Positions 45,541-54,992 are shown, counted from the first letter of the stretch. The stretch is DNA of 64,000 nucleotides from Hyphomicrobiales bacterium (GCA_900465675.1 UBJR01000033.1:1-64000); one strand, 5' to 3'. The notes: generated by a model not told the origin, from the letters alone. Translations and numbers: made by a program.

Positions 45541-46013
45541 GTGAACCCATTCGAACGGGCGGCTGCCAGTGCGGCGCGATCCGTTTCCGCATCTCCGGCA
45601 AGCTCGGCCGCCCGTCGATCTGCCATTGCCGGATGTGCCAGAAGCAGTTCGGCGGCTTCTTCTCGGCGCTGGTGACGGCGCCCGAGGACGGCATCGAATG
45701 GACGCGCGGCGAGATCAGCTATTTCCAGTCGTCGATCAATATCGAGCGCGGCTTCTGCAGCGATTGCGGCACGCCGATGACCTACCGGCATCCGGGCGGT
45801 CTGGAGCTGGCGATCGGCAGTTTCGACGAGCGGGACGATCTGCAGCCGCAGGTCCAGGTGAACCACGACGCCCGGCTTCCCTGGATCGAGAAAATCTTCG
45901 ATGCGTCGGTTCACACGGATCCGGATTTCTACGCGCGGCAGGAGGCGATCATCTCCTTCCAGCATCCCGATCACGATACCGAAAACTGGCCGGCGAAAGG
46001 CTTCAAGGCATGA
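45537..46013 (+). CDS. GFA family protein, third of three
   Basis: A 158-residue paralogue with GGCQCGAI, CHCRMCQK and GFCSDCGTPM, and again HPDHDTENW near the end. ATG overlaps the preceding stop, and its own stop overlaps the pip start. The three proteins could form a hetero-oligomer or act on related thiol adducts; this is inference from coupling only. Confidence 0.9.
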   Translation: MSEPIRTGGCQCGAIRFRISGKLGRPSICHCRMCQKQFGGFFSALVTAPEDGIEWTRGEISYFQSSINIERGFCSDCGTPMTYRHPGGLELAIGSFDERDDLQPQVQVNHDARLPWIEKIFDASVHTDPDFYARQEAIISFQHPDHDTENWPAKGFKA

Positions 46014-46969
46014 CCGAAGTGTTGCGGACGCTCTATCCCGAAATCGAGGCCTATGCGTCGGGCCATCTCGATGTCGGTGACGGCCACAGGATCTACTGGG
46101 AGCGCTCGGGCACGCCGGGCGCCAAGCCGGCCGTCTTCCTGCATGGCGGCCCGGGCGGCGGCTTCTCGCCGGTCCATCGCCGCCTCTTCGATCCCAAGCT
46201 CTACGACGTGACGCTGTTCGACCAGCGCGGCTGCGGCAAGTCCACGCCGCATGCGAACCTCGAGGCCAACACCACCTGGGATCTCGTTGCCGATATCGAA
46301 CGGCTGCGCGAGATGGCCGGCGTCGACAAATGGCAGGTCTTCGGCGGCTCCTGGGGCTCGACACTGGCGCTCGCCTATGCCGAAAAGCACCCGGAACACG
46401 TTTCGGAACTGATCGTGCGCTGCATCTATACGCTGACCAGGGCGGAGCTCGACTGGTATTATCAGTTCGGCGTCTCCGAGATGTTCCCGGACAAGTGGGA
46501 GCGCTTTATCGCGCCGATCCCGCCGGAAGAGCGCCACGAGATGATGCAGGCCTATAACCGCCGCCTCACCGGTTCGGACCGGGCCGTGGCGCTCGAGGCG
46601 GCGCATGCCTGGAGCATCTGGGAGGGCGAGACGATCACCCTGCTGCCGGAGAAATCGACCAGCGGCAAGTTCGAGGAGGCCGAGTTCGCCTATGCCTTCG
46701 CCCGCATCGAGAACCATTTCTTCGTCAATGCCGGGTGGATGGACGAAGGGCAGCTGCTGCGCGATGCGCACAAGCTGAAGGACATTCCGGGCGTCATCGT
46801 CCATGGCCGCTACGACATGCCCTGCCCGGCCAAATATGCCTGGCAGCTGCATAAGGCCTGGCCGAAGGCGGAGTTTCATCTGGTCGAGGGCGCGGGACAT
46901 GCGTTTTCGGAGCCAGGGATACTGGATCAGCTGATCCGGGCGACGGACAGGTTTGCGGGGAAGGTGTGA
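46010..46969 (+). CDS. pip: Proline iminopeptidase (S33)
   Basis: A 319-residue alpha/beta hydrolase that releases N-terminal proline. It starts MTEVLRTLYPEIEAYASG, typical of the family, with the oxyanion block HGGPGGG, the nucleophile in GGSWGST and the catalytic His in GAGHAFSE. It is coupled to the GFA genes by a 4-nt overlap, which could suggest a shared role in peptide or glutathione-adduct breakdown. Confidence 0.94.
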   Translation: MTEVLRTLYPEIEAYASGHLDVGDGHRIYWERSGTPGAKPAVFLHGGPGGGFSPVHRRLFDPKLYDVTLFDQRGCGKSTPHANLEANTTWDLVADIERLREMAGVDKWQVFGGSWGSTLALAYAEKHPEHVSELIVRCIYTLTRAELDWYYQFGVSEMFPDKWERFIAPIPPEERHEMMQAYNRRLTGSDRAVALEAAHAWSIWEGETITLLPEKSTSGKFEEAEFAYAFARIENHFFVNAGWMDEGQLLRDAHKLKDIPGVIVHGRYDMPCPAKYAWQLHKAWPKAEFHLVEGAGHAFSEPGILDQLIRATDRFAGKV

Positions 46970-47332
46970 GGTGGCCATCCTCGTCCTTCGAGGCCCTTCG
47001 GGCACCTCAGGATGAGGATGGAGAGAGCCGGCCGGGCGCCTCATTTCGAGGACCTTAAGCTTCTCAGGATGAGGATGGAGGCTCGCGCCGCCGTGGATAC
47101 AGAGCCGGGTGGCACAACGATCAACCCTCATGGTGAGGAGGCCCCAAGGGGCCGTCTCGAACCACGAGGCCGGTGAGCATGAAGACGACCAGGGTCATAT
47201 CGAGGCCTGAGAGACATGCGTGCCCTAGGGCACAACGACCAGCCCTCATGGTGAGGAGGCCCGCAAGGGCCGTCTCGAACCACGAGGGCTGGTGACAGAC
47301 ACTCAACACCCGCTCAGCCGGGAGGAACGACA
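46970..47332. repeat. Cluster of RIME-like intergenic repeats
   Basis: A 363-nt gap filled with repeats and no gene. CTCAGGATGAGGATGGAG occurs twice in direct orientation (47006-47023, 47063-47080). A palindromic element running from CCCTCATGGTGAGGAGGCC to CGTCTCGAACCACGAGG occurs twice (about 47111-47175 and 47229-47294), the second flanked by AGCCCTC/GAGGGCT complements. The GGGAGGAACG before the cimA ATG is its ribosome binding site. Confidence 0.8.
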
Positions 47333-48949
47333 ATGAGCAGAGAACGCATCTACCTCTTCGACACGACGCTCCGGGACGGGCAGCAGACGCCCGGCATCGA
47401 CTTTTCGGTCGAGGACAAGATTGCGATCGCGGCGATGCTCGATGAATTCGGCCTCGACTATGTCGAGGGCGGCTATCCCGGCGCCAATCCGACCGACACG
47501 GCCTTCTTCAGCGAGAAGCGCACCAAGGACGCCCGGTTCGTCGCCTTCGGCATGACCAAGCGCGCGGGGATTTCGACCTCCAACGATCCGGGACTGGCGA
47601 CGCTGCTGCAGGCCGAGAGCGACGCGATCTGTTTCGTCGCCAAGAGCTGGGACTACCATGTGAAGGTGGCGCTCGGCTGTACCAACGAGGAAAACCTGGA
47701 ATCGATCGCCGAAAGCGTCAAGGCGGCGGTTGCAGCCGGCAAGGAGGCGATGGTCGATTGCGAGCATTTCTTCGATGGCTACAAGGCCAATCCGGAATAT
47801 GCCATCGCCTGCGCCAAGACCGCCTACGAGGCCGGCGCGCGCTGGGTGGTGCTCTGCGACACCAATGGCGGCACGCAGCCGCCGGAAATCCGCGCCATCG
47901 TCGACGCGCTGATTTCGGCCGGCATTCCCGGCGGCTGTCTCGGGATCCATGCGCATAACGATACCGGACAGGCGGTCGCCAATTCGCTGGCCGCGGTCGA
48001 GGCCGGCGTGCGGCAGATCCAGGGCACGCTGAACGGCATCGGCGAGCGCTGCGGCAACGCCAATCTGGTGACGCTGATCCCGACGCTGGCGCTGAAAGAT
48101 ACCTATGCGACCCGTTTCGAAACGGCGATCGACGCGGAGCGGCTGCTCAATCTCACCCGCCTGTCCCATGCCTTCGATGAGTTGCTCAACCGCTCGCCCG
48201 ATCACCAGATGCCCTATGTCGGCGCCTCGGCCTTCGCCACCAAGGCCGGCATTCATGCCTCTGCGCTGCTCAAGGATCCCCGCACCTACGAGCATGTGCA
48301 ACCAGAAAGCGTCGGCAATTTCCGCAAGATCATGGTCTCCGACCAGGGCGGCAAAGCGAATTTCATCAATGCCCTGAAGCGCCGCGGCATCGAGGTCGGC
48401 AAGGACGATCCGAAGCTCGACCTGCTGATCTCCATCGTCAAGGAACGCGAGGCTTCGGGCTATGCCTATGAGGGCGCCGATGCCAGCTTCGAGCTGCTTG
48501 CCCGCCGCACCCTCGGCACCATCCCGGAATTCTTCGGCATCGACGGTTTCCGGGTGATGATCGAGCGCCGCTTCGACAGCCTCGGCCGCGTCAAGATCGT
48601 CTCCGAAGCGGTGGTGAAGATCACCATCGACGGCCAGACGCTGATGTCGGTCGCCGAAGCCGAAGGCCCGGTCAACGCGCTCGACCTGGCGCTGCGCAAG
48701 GATTTCGGCAAGTACCAGCATGAGATCGACGACCTCGTGCTCGCCGACTTCAAGGTGCGTATCCTCAACGGCGGCACCGAGGCGATCACCCGCGTCCTGA
48801 TCGAATCGATCGATTCCAGCGGTGTGCGCTGGTGGACGGTCGGAGTGTCCGAGAACATCATCGACGCCTCGTTCCAGGCGCTGATGGACTCCGTCATCTA
48901 CAAGCTGATGAAGAACCGGCAGCTGGCGGGAAAGATCGCGGCGGAGTGA
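47333..48949 (+). CDS. cimA: (R)-citramalate synthase
   Basis: A 538-residue enzyme of the LeuA/CimA family condensing pyruvate and acetyl-CoA, giving a threonine-independent route to 2-oxobutyrate and isoleucine. The catalytic domain begins YLFDTTLRDGQQTPG and contains the metal-binding HAHNDTGQA block; a LeuA dimer-type regulatory domain follows after about residue 385. EGGYPGANPTD near residue 43 is typical of the CimA branch rather than LeuA or NifV. Confidence 0.9.
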   Translation: MSRERIYLFDTTLRDGQQTPGIDFSVEDKIAIAAMLDEFGLDYVEGGYPGANPTDTAFFSEKRTKDARFVAFGMTKRAGISTSNDPGLATLLQAESDAICFVAKSWDYHVKVALGCTNEENLESIAESVKAAVAAGKEAMVDCEHFFDGYKANPEYAIACAKTAYEAGARWVVLCDTNGGTQPPEIRAIVDALISAGIPGGCLGIHAHNDTGQAVANSLAAVEAGVRQIQGTLNGIGERCGNANLVTLIPTLALKDTYATRFETAIDAERLLNLTRLSHAFDELLNRSPDHQMPYVGASAFATKAGIHASALLKDPRTYEHVQPESVGNFRKIMVSDQGGKANFINALKRRGIEVGKDDPKLDLLISIVKEREASGYAYEGADASFELLARRTLGTIPEFFGIDGFRVMIERRFDSLGRVKIVSEAVVKITIDGQTLMSVAEAEGPVNALDLALRKDFGKYQHEIDDLVLADFKVRILNGGTEAITRVLIESIDSSGVRWWTVGVSENIIDASFQALMDSVIYKLMKNRQLAGKIAAE

Positions 48950-49036
48950 GCGTTTCGGCTTCTGGCAAATCAAAACTCCTTCACATCCATTCACGGAAAT
49001 GAATTGGCCTATTCATAGCGGTTAGGTTAGAGCGGG

Positions 49037-49059
49037 TTCCATAACGATAAATTATGGAA
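49037..49059. promoter_or_regulatory. Small inverted repeat upstream of rarD
   Basis: TTCCATAA (49037-49044) and TTATGGAA (49052-49059) separated by 7 nt, ending 8 nt before the rarD ATG. It could be an operator or sequester the ribosome binding site. No regulator is identified. Confidence 0.35.
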
Positions 49060-49067
49060 ACGCCCCC

Positions 49068-49982
49068 ATGTCCGTCGATGCGACCGCGCCGATCATCAAG
49101 AACGAAGACAGCCCGCGCGGCTTTGCCTTTGCGCTGACTGCCTATCTGCTGTGGGGCCTGCTGCCGATCTACATGAAGGCGCTGGCGCATATTTCGCCGG
49201 CCGAGGTTATCGCGCATCGCGTCCTCTGGTCGGTTCCGATCGCCGGCCTCGTGCTCCTGGTGCTTGGCCGCACGCAGGAAATCCGTGATGCGCTGCGCTC
49301 GCCGCGATTGATCGCCATGGCGACGCTGACCGCCGCGCTGATCACCGTCAATTGGGGCACCTATGTCTGGGCGATTGGCGCAGGGCATTCGCTCGATGCA
49401 GCGATGGGCTATTTCATCAATCCGCTGATCAGCATCTTCATGGGCTCGGTTCTGTTGAAGGAAAAGCTGCGGCCGCTGCAGATCGCGGCGATCGGCCTTG
49501 CTGCCATTGCCGTCGTCGTACTCGCCTTCGATGGCGGTGGCCTGCCGTGGATCGCGCTGACGCTCGCCTTCAGCTGGGCTTTCTACGCCTTCTTCCGCAA
49601 GACGCTGCCGCTCGGCCCGAACCAGGGTTTTCTGCTCGAAGTGCTGATCCTCAGCGTTCCCGCAATCCTCTACATCCTCTACCTGGAGCTCGTGACCGGC
49701 GAGGGCCATTTCATCGAGACCGGATGGAGCGATACCGCCCTGCTGCTCGGCTGCGGCCTCATCACTGCCGCGCCGCTGATGATCTATGCCAATGGCGCCA
49801 AGCTGCTGAAGCTATCGACCATCGGCATCATGCAGTATATCGCCCCGACGATGATCTTCCTGATCGCCATCTTCGCCTTTCACGAGCCGCTCGGCACGGC
49901 GCGCATGATCGCCTTCCCGCTGATCTGGGCGGGCCTGGTGCTCTATACGGTGTCGATGCTGAATGCGACGCGCGGGCGCTGA
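49068..49982 (+). CDS. rarD: EamA family transporter RarD
   Basis: A 304-residue DMT-superfamily membrane protein with about ten helices and the RarD pattern FALTAYLLWGLLPIYMKAL, VLWSVP and NWGTYVWAIG. In E. coli RarD is linked to chloramphenicol sensitivity; substrate is unknown. It converges on the LOG gene. Confidence 0.9.
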   Translation: MSVDATAPIIKNEDSPRGFAFALTAYLLWGLLPIYMKALAHISPAEVIAHRVLWSVPIAGLVLLVLGRTQEIRDALRSPRLIAMATLTAALITVNWGTYVWAIGAGHSLDAAMGYFINPLISIFMGSVLLKEKLRPLQIAAIGLAAIAVVVLAFDGGGLPWIALTLAFSWAFYAFFRKTLPLGPNQGFLLEVLILSVPAILYILYLELVTGEGHFIETGWSDTALLLGCGLITAAPLMIYANGAKLLKLSTIGIMQYIAPTMIFLIAIFAFHEPLGTARMIAFPLIWAGLVLYTVSMLNATRGR

Positions 49983-49997
49983 GGCGCCCGCTCACCA

Positions 49998-50621
49998 TCA
50001 CATTTTCGAAAGAACCTCGTCCTCGCCGCCACGATCGGCGGCGATTTCGGCGGCCTGCGCCATGATCGCCGGAACGATATCGGCGATGTTGTCGATCACG
50101 AGCGGCTGAACGCGATGGGCCGTGTGAATGAAACCCTCGTCCGTCATATGCTTCAGGAGCTCCATCATCGGATCCCAGAAGCCGTTGATATTGGCGAAAA
50201 CCATCGGCTTTTCGTGACGGGCGAGCTGCGCCCAGGTCATGATCTCGACGATCTCCTCCAGCGTGCCGATACCGCCCGGAAGCGCCACGAACGCGTCGGA
50301 GCGCTCGAACATCATGTGTTTGCGCGCATGCATGTCAGGCGTTACAATCAGTTCGTTGAGCTGGCCGAGAGAATGGCGCGTCGCTTCCATGTCGATCAGG
50401 AATTCCGGGATGATCCCCGTCACCTGACCGCCCGCCGAAAGCACGCCGCTGGCAACCGCCCCCATGATGCCTTTGGTGCCGCCACCGTAGATGAGCCTTA
50501 ACCCATATTCGGCAATTTCCTTGCCGAGTGTGCGTCCGGCAGTCATGTATGCAGCGTCGCGTCCCGGCCTGGAGCCGCAATAGACGCAGATGGATTTTAT
50601 CGAGTGTGATTGATCGGTCAT
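49998..50621 (-). CDS. LOG family cytokinin riboside 5'-monophosphate phosphoribohydrolase
   Basis: A 207-residue Rossmann-like protein with ICVYCGSRPG, GGGTKGIMG and the diagnostic PGGIGTLEEI motif of LOG proteins (once mis-called lysine decarboxylases). LOG enzymes cleave nucleoside monophosphates to free base and ribose 5-phosphate, and in plant-associated bacteria can make active cytokinins. The start is the ATG at 50621 (MTDQSHSIKS). Confidence 0.9.
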   Translation of the reverse strand: MTDQSHSIKSICVYCGSRPGRDAAYMTAGRTLGKEIAEYGLRLIYGGGTKGIMGAVASGVLSAGGQVTGIIPEFLIDMEATRHSLGQLNELIVTPDMHARKHMMFERSDAFVALPGGIGTLEEIVEIMTWAQLARHEKPMVFANINGFWDPMMELLKHMTDEGFIHTAHRVQPLVIDNIADIVPAIMAQAAEIAADRGGEDEVLSKM

Positions 50622-50777
50622 TGGGCCAAACAACTATTCCGGGGCTGCGCAGTCAAGAAAAATGAGGCAAAACCTACGTCTTAAGCGTAGGTGACGGGCT
50701 TGGATGCTTGTGAAAAGCACAGGGAATCGCTAGCAATTTCTGATTACTACGGCACATTTGCCGCCTGGGGAGAATGA

Positions 50778-52853
50778 ATGATGAGAAACCGCGCCGGCTT
50801 GCTGGCCCTCGCAGTGCTTGCAATTGCAATCCTTTTGATGGTCTTCGTGGTGATGCCCCGGATCGGCGGCGACGCGTCAAAAGTTGGTGATGCGATCAAT
50901 CAGGCTGGCTCCGAAGTCAAGAATACGGTCGAAGAAGCCGGCAAGACGGCCCGTAACGCCGTTGCCGACGCTGCTGAAACCACCGGAAAGGTCGGCCGCC
51001 TGACGGCTGACGCCGGACAGTCTCTCACAGAACTTAAGGCGCTGTTTGCCGACGGCAAGACCCCGGCTGCCGATGCGCTCACAGCCGCCAAGACCAAGGC
51101 GACCGGCGCGCTGCAGGCGATTGCCGGTTTCGCCGCGCCTGACGGTATCGACCCGGCAACCTCTGCCATCATCACCAAAGCCAAGGACGGCGCTGCGAAG
51201 GCACTGGCGACGATCCAGGCGCTGCCTGAAAATGCGGCCGACGCGCTCGCCGCCCTCCTCAAGGCCGAAGCCGAACTGACCGGCGCTCCGGCGGCCCAGC
51301 CTGCAGCAACGCAGCCCGCCGCTGACGCTACGGCCCAGGAGCCGGCCGCCGATGCGAATGCTCCGGCAACCGCGGCTCCGGCCGCCACCGACCAGGCCAA
51401 TGCGGGCCCGAAGGTTCCCGCCTTCGACGTTCTGCGTGTCGAGCCGGATGGTTCGACCGTTATCGCCGGCTCCGCTGAGCCGAACGGCAAGCTTGAAGTC
51501 GTCGATGGCGACAAGGTGGTCACCACCACCGATGTCGGCCCTTCCGGCGACTTCGCAGCCGTGCTCGACAATCCGCTCGGCCCCGGCGATCACCAGCTGG
51601 TGCTGAAGGTGACCGGCAAGGACGGCAAGGTTCAGACCTCGGAAGAAGTCGCGACAGTTTCCGTGCCGAAGGACGGCAGCGGTGCCGAGCTGCTGGCCAT
51701 GGTTTCCAAGCCGGGTGAAGCAAGCCGCATCATCACCGCTCCGAAGGCCGAGCAGCAGACCGCTGCGGCAACGCCTGCGGCGAACGGTGCAACACCCGCC
51801 CTGCCCGCAGCTTCCACCGATATCGCCAATACGGCACCGGCCGTTCCGGCAACACCGGCTGAAGTCATGGTCAATGCGGTCGAGATCGAAGGCAACAAGA
51901 TCTTCGTCGCAGGCACGGCCAAGGCAAATGCCAACGTGCTCGCCTATGCCGACGACAAGCTGATCGGCAAGGCGAAGGCCGGTGGCGACGGCCACTTCGT
52001 CATCGACGGCGCGATGGATCTCGCGGTCGGCGATCACAAGATCCGCGTCGATGTCGTCGATGGTTCGGGCAAGGTTCTCGTGCGCGCCGCCGTCAATTTC
52101 AACCGTCCGGAAGGCGACCAGGTGACCGTCGCGGCGCAGACCACGGCGCCTGCCACGGGTGCCGCCACGACGGCTCCGTCGATGGTGCCGCTCGAAGAGG
52201 GTGAACTGACCAAGCTGCGCATGGATGCCGGCAAGGCATTCGCGCTGCTGAAGGGCCTGTTTGCCGATGCCAAGGTGCCGGGAGCCGAACAGCTCGCCGC
52301 CGCCCGCTCGGCAACGGAATTCGCGCTGCGCTCGATCTCCGAGTTCCGTCCGTCGGTGGACGCAGGCGCACCGTTCAAGGAAACGGCGGCAAAGGCATCG
52401 CAGTCGGCAGCATCCGCCTTGTCGGCGCTGCAGGCCCTGCCCCGCGATGCGAAATCGGTCGGTGCAGCCCTCGAAAAGCTGTCGGCGATGATCGATACGC
52501 TGACCACGGTTCCGGCCGCTCCCGCAGCGCCGGCTCCGGCGACGGCCGCCGCACCTGCTCCCGCCACCAACGAAGTGGCGTCGGGCAACAGCAGCGAGCC
52601 GAAGACGATCGAACAGGCGCCGCTGACGACGAGCAACAACACCGTCATCATCCGCCGCGGCGATACGCTTTGGCAGATCTCGCGCCGCGTCTATGGCGCG
52701 GGCGTGCGCTATACGACGATCTACATGGCCAACGAGGACGAGATCAAAAACCCCGATCGCATCCTGCCCGGCCAGATCTTCGGCGTTCCCAAGGACGCGC
52801 TGCCGAATTCGGAAGAGCTGCATCGCAAGCTGAAGGCGGGCGAACACCTCTAA
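50778..52853 (+). CDS. Large LysM protein with Ig-like and duplicated helical modules
   Basis: A 691-residue, Ala/Pro-rich envelope protein. Order: N-terminal transmembrane anchor (about 7-27), helical region, helical module A (86-167), Ala/Pro linker, Ig-like beta domain 1 (about 213-300), linker, Ig-like domain 2 (about 364-450), helical module A' (491-572), Ala/Pro linker, LysM domain (about 620-670; RRGDTLWQISRRVYG). LysM binds peptidoglycan, so the protein would bridge inner membrane and cell wall. The two helical modules are clearly related (LK-LFAD-K-P and QALP blocks). Function unknown. It is followed by a terminator. Confidence 0.88.
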   Translation: MMRNRAGLLALAVLAIAILLMVFVVMPRIGGDASKVGDAINQAGSEVKNTVEEAGKTARNAVADAAETTGKVGRLTADAGQSLTELKALFADGKTPAADALTAAKTKATGALQAIAGFAAPDGIDPATSAIITKAKDGAAKALATIQALPENAADALAALLKAEAELTGAPAAQPAATQPAADATAQEPAADANAPATAAPAATDQANAGPKVPAFDVLRVEPDGSTVIAGSAEPNGKLEVVDGDKVVTTTDVGPSGDFAAVLDNPLGPGDHQLVLKVTGKDGKVQTSEEVATVSVPKDGSGAELLAMVSKPGEASRIITAPKAEQQTAAATPAANGATPALPAASTDIANTAPAVPATPAEVMVNAVEIEGNKIFVAGTAKANANVLAYADDKLIGKAKAGGDGHFVIDGAMDLAVGDHKIRVDVVDGSGKVLVRAAVNFNRPEGDQVTVAAQTTAPATGAATTAPSMVPLEEGELTKLRMDAGKAFALLKGLFADAKVPGAEQLAAARSATEFALRSISEFRPSVDAGAPFKETAAKASQSAASALSALQALPRDAKSVGAALEKLSAMIDTLTTVPAAPAAPAPATAAAPAPATNEVASGNSSEPKTIEQAPLTTSNNTVIIRRGDTLWQISRRVYGAGVRYTTIYMANEDEIKNPDRILPGQIFGVPKDALPNSEELHRKLKAGEHL

Positions 52854-52885
52854 ACAGTTCGAAAGATCTGCGACTATTGATAATA

Positions 52886-52920
52886 GGCCGGGCGAATATA
52901 GCGCCCGGCCTTTTCTCTTT
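52886..52920 (+). terminator. Terminator after the LysM gene
   Basis: GGCCGGGCG (52886-52894) pairs with CGCCCGGCC (52902-52910), followed by TTTTCTCTTT. It separates the LysM gene from the ABC transporter. Confidence 0.88.
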
Positions 52921-53080
52921 GGCGGTTTGCCGTTGCATTCGCCGCCGTCAAATCCTATGTGGCGGGGGACGGCGAGACTGTCTGGCGGAGGCCCTCGAAA
53001 GGGCCGTTCCGCCTTTTGCAATTGCCGCTATCGAAACGATGCATTCGTGGTCAAAGCCCACCCCCGGGCTGGAGATGGGC

Positions 53081-54955
53081 ATGGCAAACAAGACGGTTTC
53101 TGATTCCAACCTGCTGCGCACGCTGTTCAATCTCTGGCCCTATATGTGGCCGAACGAGCGGCCGGACCTGAAGATGCGCGTCGTCTGGGCGTCGGTCTAC
53201 TTGCTGATCTCGAAATTCGTACTGCTGCTCGTCCCCTATTTCTTCAAGTGGTCGACCGATGCGCTGAACGGCAAGACCGATCTCCACACCAGTCTTCCGC
53301 CGCTGCTGACCGGCGCCATCGCGCTGATCATCGCCTATAACCTGACGCGGCTGATCCAGCTTGCGCTCAACCAGCTGCGCGACGCGCTGTTTGCCAGTGT
53401 CGGCCAGTATGCGGTGCGCAAGCTCGCCTTCAAGACGTTCGTCCACATGCACGAGCTGTCGCTGCGCTTCCATCTGGAGCGCAAGACCGGCGGCCTGTCG
53501 CGGATCATCGAGCGAGGCACCAAGGGCATCGAGACGATCGTCCGCTTCACGATCCTGAACTCGGTCCCGACGGTCATCGAGTTCCTGCTGACCGCTTTCA
53601 TCTTCTGGTGGGGCTACGGCTTCTCCTATCTCGCCGTCACCGCGTTTACCGTCTGGGCCTATATCTGGTTCACGATCCGGGCCAGCGACTGGCGCATCTC
53701 GATCCGCCGATCGATGAACGACAGCGATACCGACGCCAACACCAAGGCGATCGATTCCCTCCTCAACTTCGAGACCGTCAAATATTTCGGCAACGAAGAG
53801 ATGGAGGCCAAGCGCTTCGACAAATCGATGGAGAAATACGAGAAGGCGGCGACCGATGTCTGGACCTCGCTCGGCTGGCTGAACTTCGGCCAGGGCGTGA
53901 TCTTCGGTCTCGGCACCACCGTCATGCTGGTTCTCTCGGGCCTTGCCGTGCAGCGCGGCGAACAGACGGTCGGCGACTTCGTGTTCGTCAATTCGATGCT
54001 GCTGCAGCTTGCCGTGCCGCTGAACTTCATCGGCTTCGTCTATCGCGAAATCCGTCAGGGCCTCACGGACATCGAGCAGATGTTCGATCTTCTGGAGGTG
54101 AAGGCCGAGGTGACGGATGCGCCGGATGCCAACCCGCTTTCGATCGCGCAGGGCGCCATCAGCTTCAAGGACGTGCATTTCGCCTACGATGCGGCACGGC
54201 CGATCCTGAAGGGCATTTCCTTCGATGTCCCGGCGGGCAAGACGGTGGCCGTCGTCGGGCCATCAGGGGCCGGCAAGTCGACGCTGTCTCGCCTGCTCTA
54301 CCGCTTCTACGATATCCAGAGCGGCGCGATCACCGTCGATGGCCAGGATATCCGCGGACTGACGCAGAAAAGCCTGCGCTCGGCGATCGGCATGGTTCCG
54401 CAGGATACCGTGCTCTTCAACGACACCGTGGCCTATAACATCCGCTATGGCCGCCCCGGCGCCAGCGACGCCGAAGTGAAGACCGCGGCCGAGATCGCGC
54501 AGATCGCCCATTTCATCGATCTTCTGCCTGAGGGTTTCGAGACCAAGGTCGGCGAACGCGGGCTGAAGCTCTCGGGCGGTGAAAAGCAGCGCGTGGCGAT
54601 CGCCCGGACCGTTTTGAAGGCGCCGCCGATCCTGATTCTCGACGAGGCGACATCGGCGCTCGACACGACGACCGAAGGCGAAATCCAGACGGCACTCGAC
54701 GCCGTCTCGAAAAACCGCACGACGCTTGTCATCGCCCACCGCCTGTCGACCGTCATCGGCGCCGACGAGATCATCGTCTTAAAGAGCGGCGAGATCGCCG
54801 AGCGCGGAACGCATGCGGCGCTGCTCGCCAAGGACGGTCTCTACGCCTCGATGTGGAACCGCCAACGCGAGGCGACACAGGCCGAGGAACATCTGAAGCA
54901 GGTGCGCGAGAGCGACGATCTGGGCGTTGTCACGCGCCTTGCTCCAGCCACCTAA
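53081..54955 (+). CDS. Atm1-type ABC exporter (fused permease-ATPase)
   Basis: A 624-residue half transporter: six transmembrane helices (about 35-320), then an ATPase with Walker A GPSGAGKST, signature LSGGEKQR and Walker B ILILDEAT. Sequence style (TDANTKAIDSLLNFETVKYFGNE) is that of mitochondrial Atm1/bacterial NaAtm1 and HMT1, which export glutathione-linked or polysulphide compounds and heavy-metal conjugates. ATG 53081 (MANKTVSDS) is chosen because GGAG lies 6 nt upstream; 53039 and 53075 are alternatives. Confidence 0.9.
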   Translation: MANKTVSDSNLLRTLFNLWPYMWPNERPDLKMRVVWASVYLLISKFVLLLVPYFFKWSTDALNGKTDLHTSLPPLLTGAIALIIAYNLTRLIQLALNQLRDALFASVGQYAVRKLAFKTFVHMHELSLRFHLERKTGGLSRIIERGTKGIETIVRFTILNSVPTVIEFLLTAFIFWWGYGFSYLAVTAFTVWAYIWFTIRASDWRISIRRSMNDSDTDANTKAIDSLLNFETVKYFGNEEMEAKRFDKSMEKYEKAATDVWTSLGWLNFGQGVIFGLGTTVMLVLSGLAVQRGEQTVGDFVFVNSMLLQLAVPLNFIGFVYREIRQGLTDIEQMFDLLEVKAEVTDAPDANPLSIAQGAISFKDVHFAYDAARPILKGISFDVPAGKTVAVVGPSGAGKSTLSRLLYRFYDIQSGAITVDGQDIRGLTQKSLRSAIGMVPQDTVLFNDTVAYNIRYGRPGASDAEVKTAAEIAQIAHFIDLLPEGFETKVGERGLKLSGGEKQRVAIARTVLKAPPILILDEATSALDTTTEGEIQTALDAVSKNRTTLVIAHRLSTVIGADEIIVLKSGEIAERGTHAALLAKDGLYASMWNRQREATQAEEHLKQVRESDDLGVVTRLAPAT

Positions 54956-54964
54956 CCACCTGAA

Positions 54965-54992
54965 CAAAACGGCCGATCCGCCGTTTTGCTGT
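54965..54992 (+). terminator. Terminator-like hairpin after ABC exporter
   Basis: CAAAACGGC (54965-54973) pairs with GCCGTTTTG (54980-54988), loop CGATCC. The hairpin follows the exporter stop by 9 nt; the following T-tract is short (CTGTTT). Confidence 0.65.

Noticed and set aside
47303..48994. 563-residue minus-strand frame opposite cimA
   Set aside because: Exact antisense of a fully recognisable enzyme; no family motif or ribosome binding site.
50701..50730. Fragment resembling the composite repeat (GCTTGTGAAAAGCACAGGGA)
   Set aside because: Only about 20 nt of imperfect similarity and no partner arm; it may be chance in the promoter region of the LysM gene.
50877..53021. 714-residue open frame on the minus strand opposite the LysM gene
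   Set aside because: It mirrors the codon structure of the plus-strand LysM gene, has Arg/Gly/Cys-rich composition without domains, and runs through a clear terminator. It is a high-GC shadow frame.
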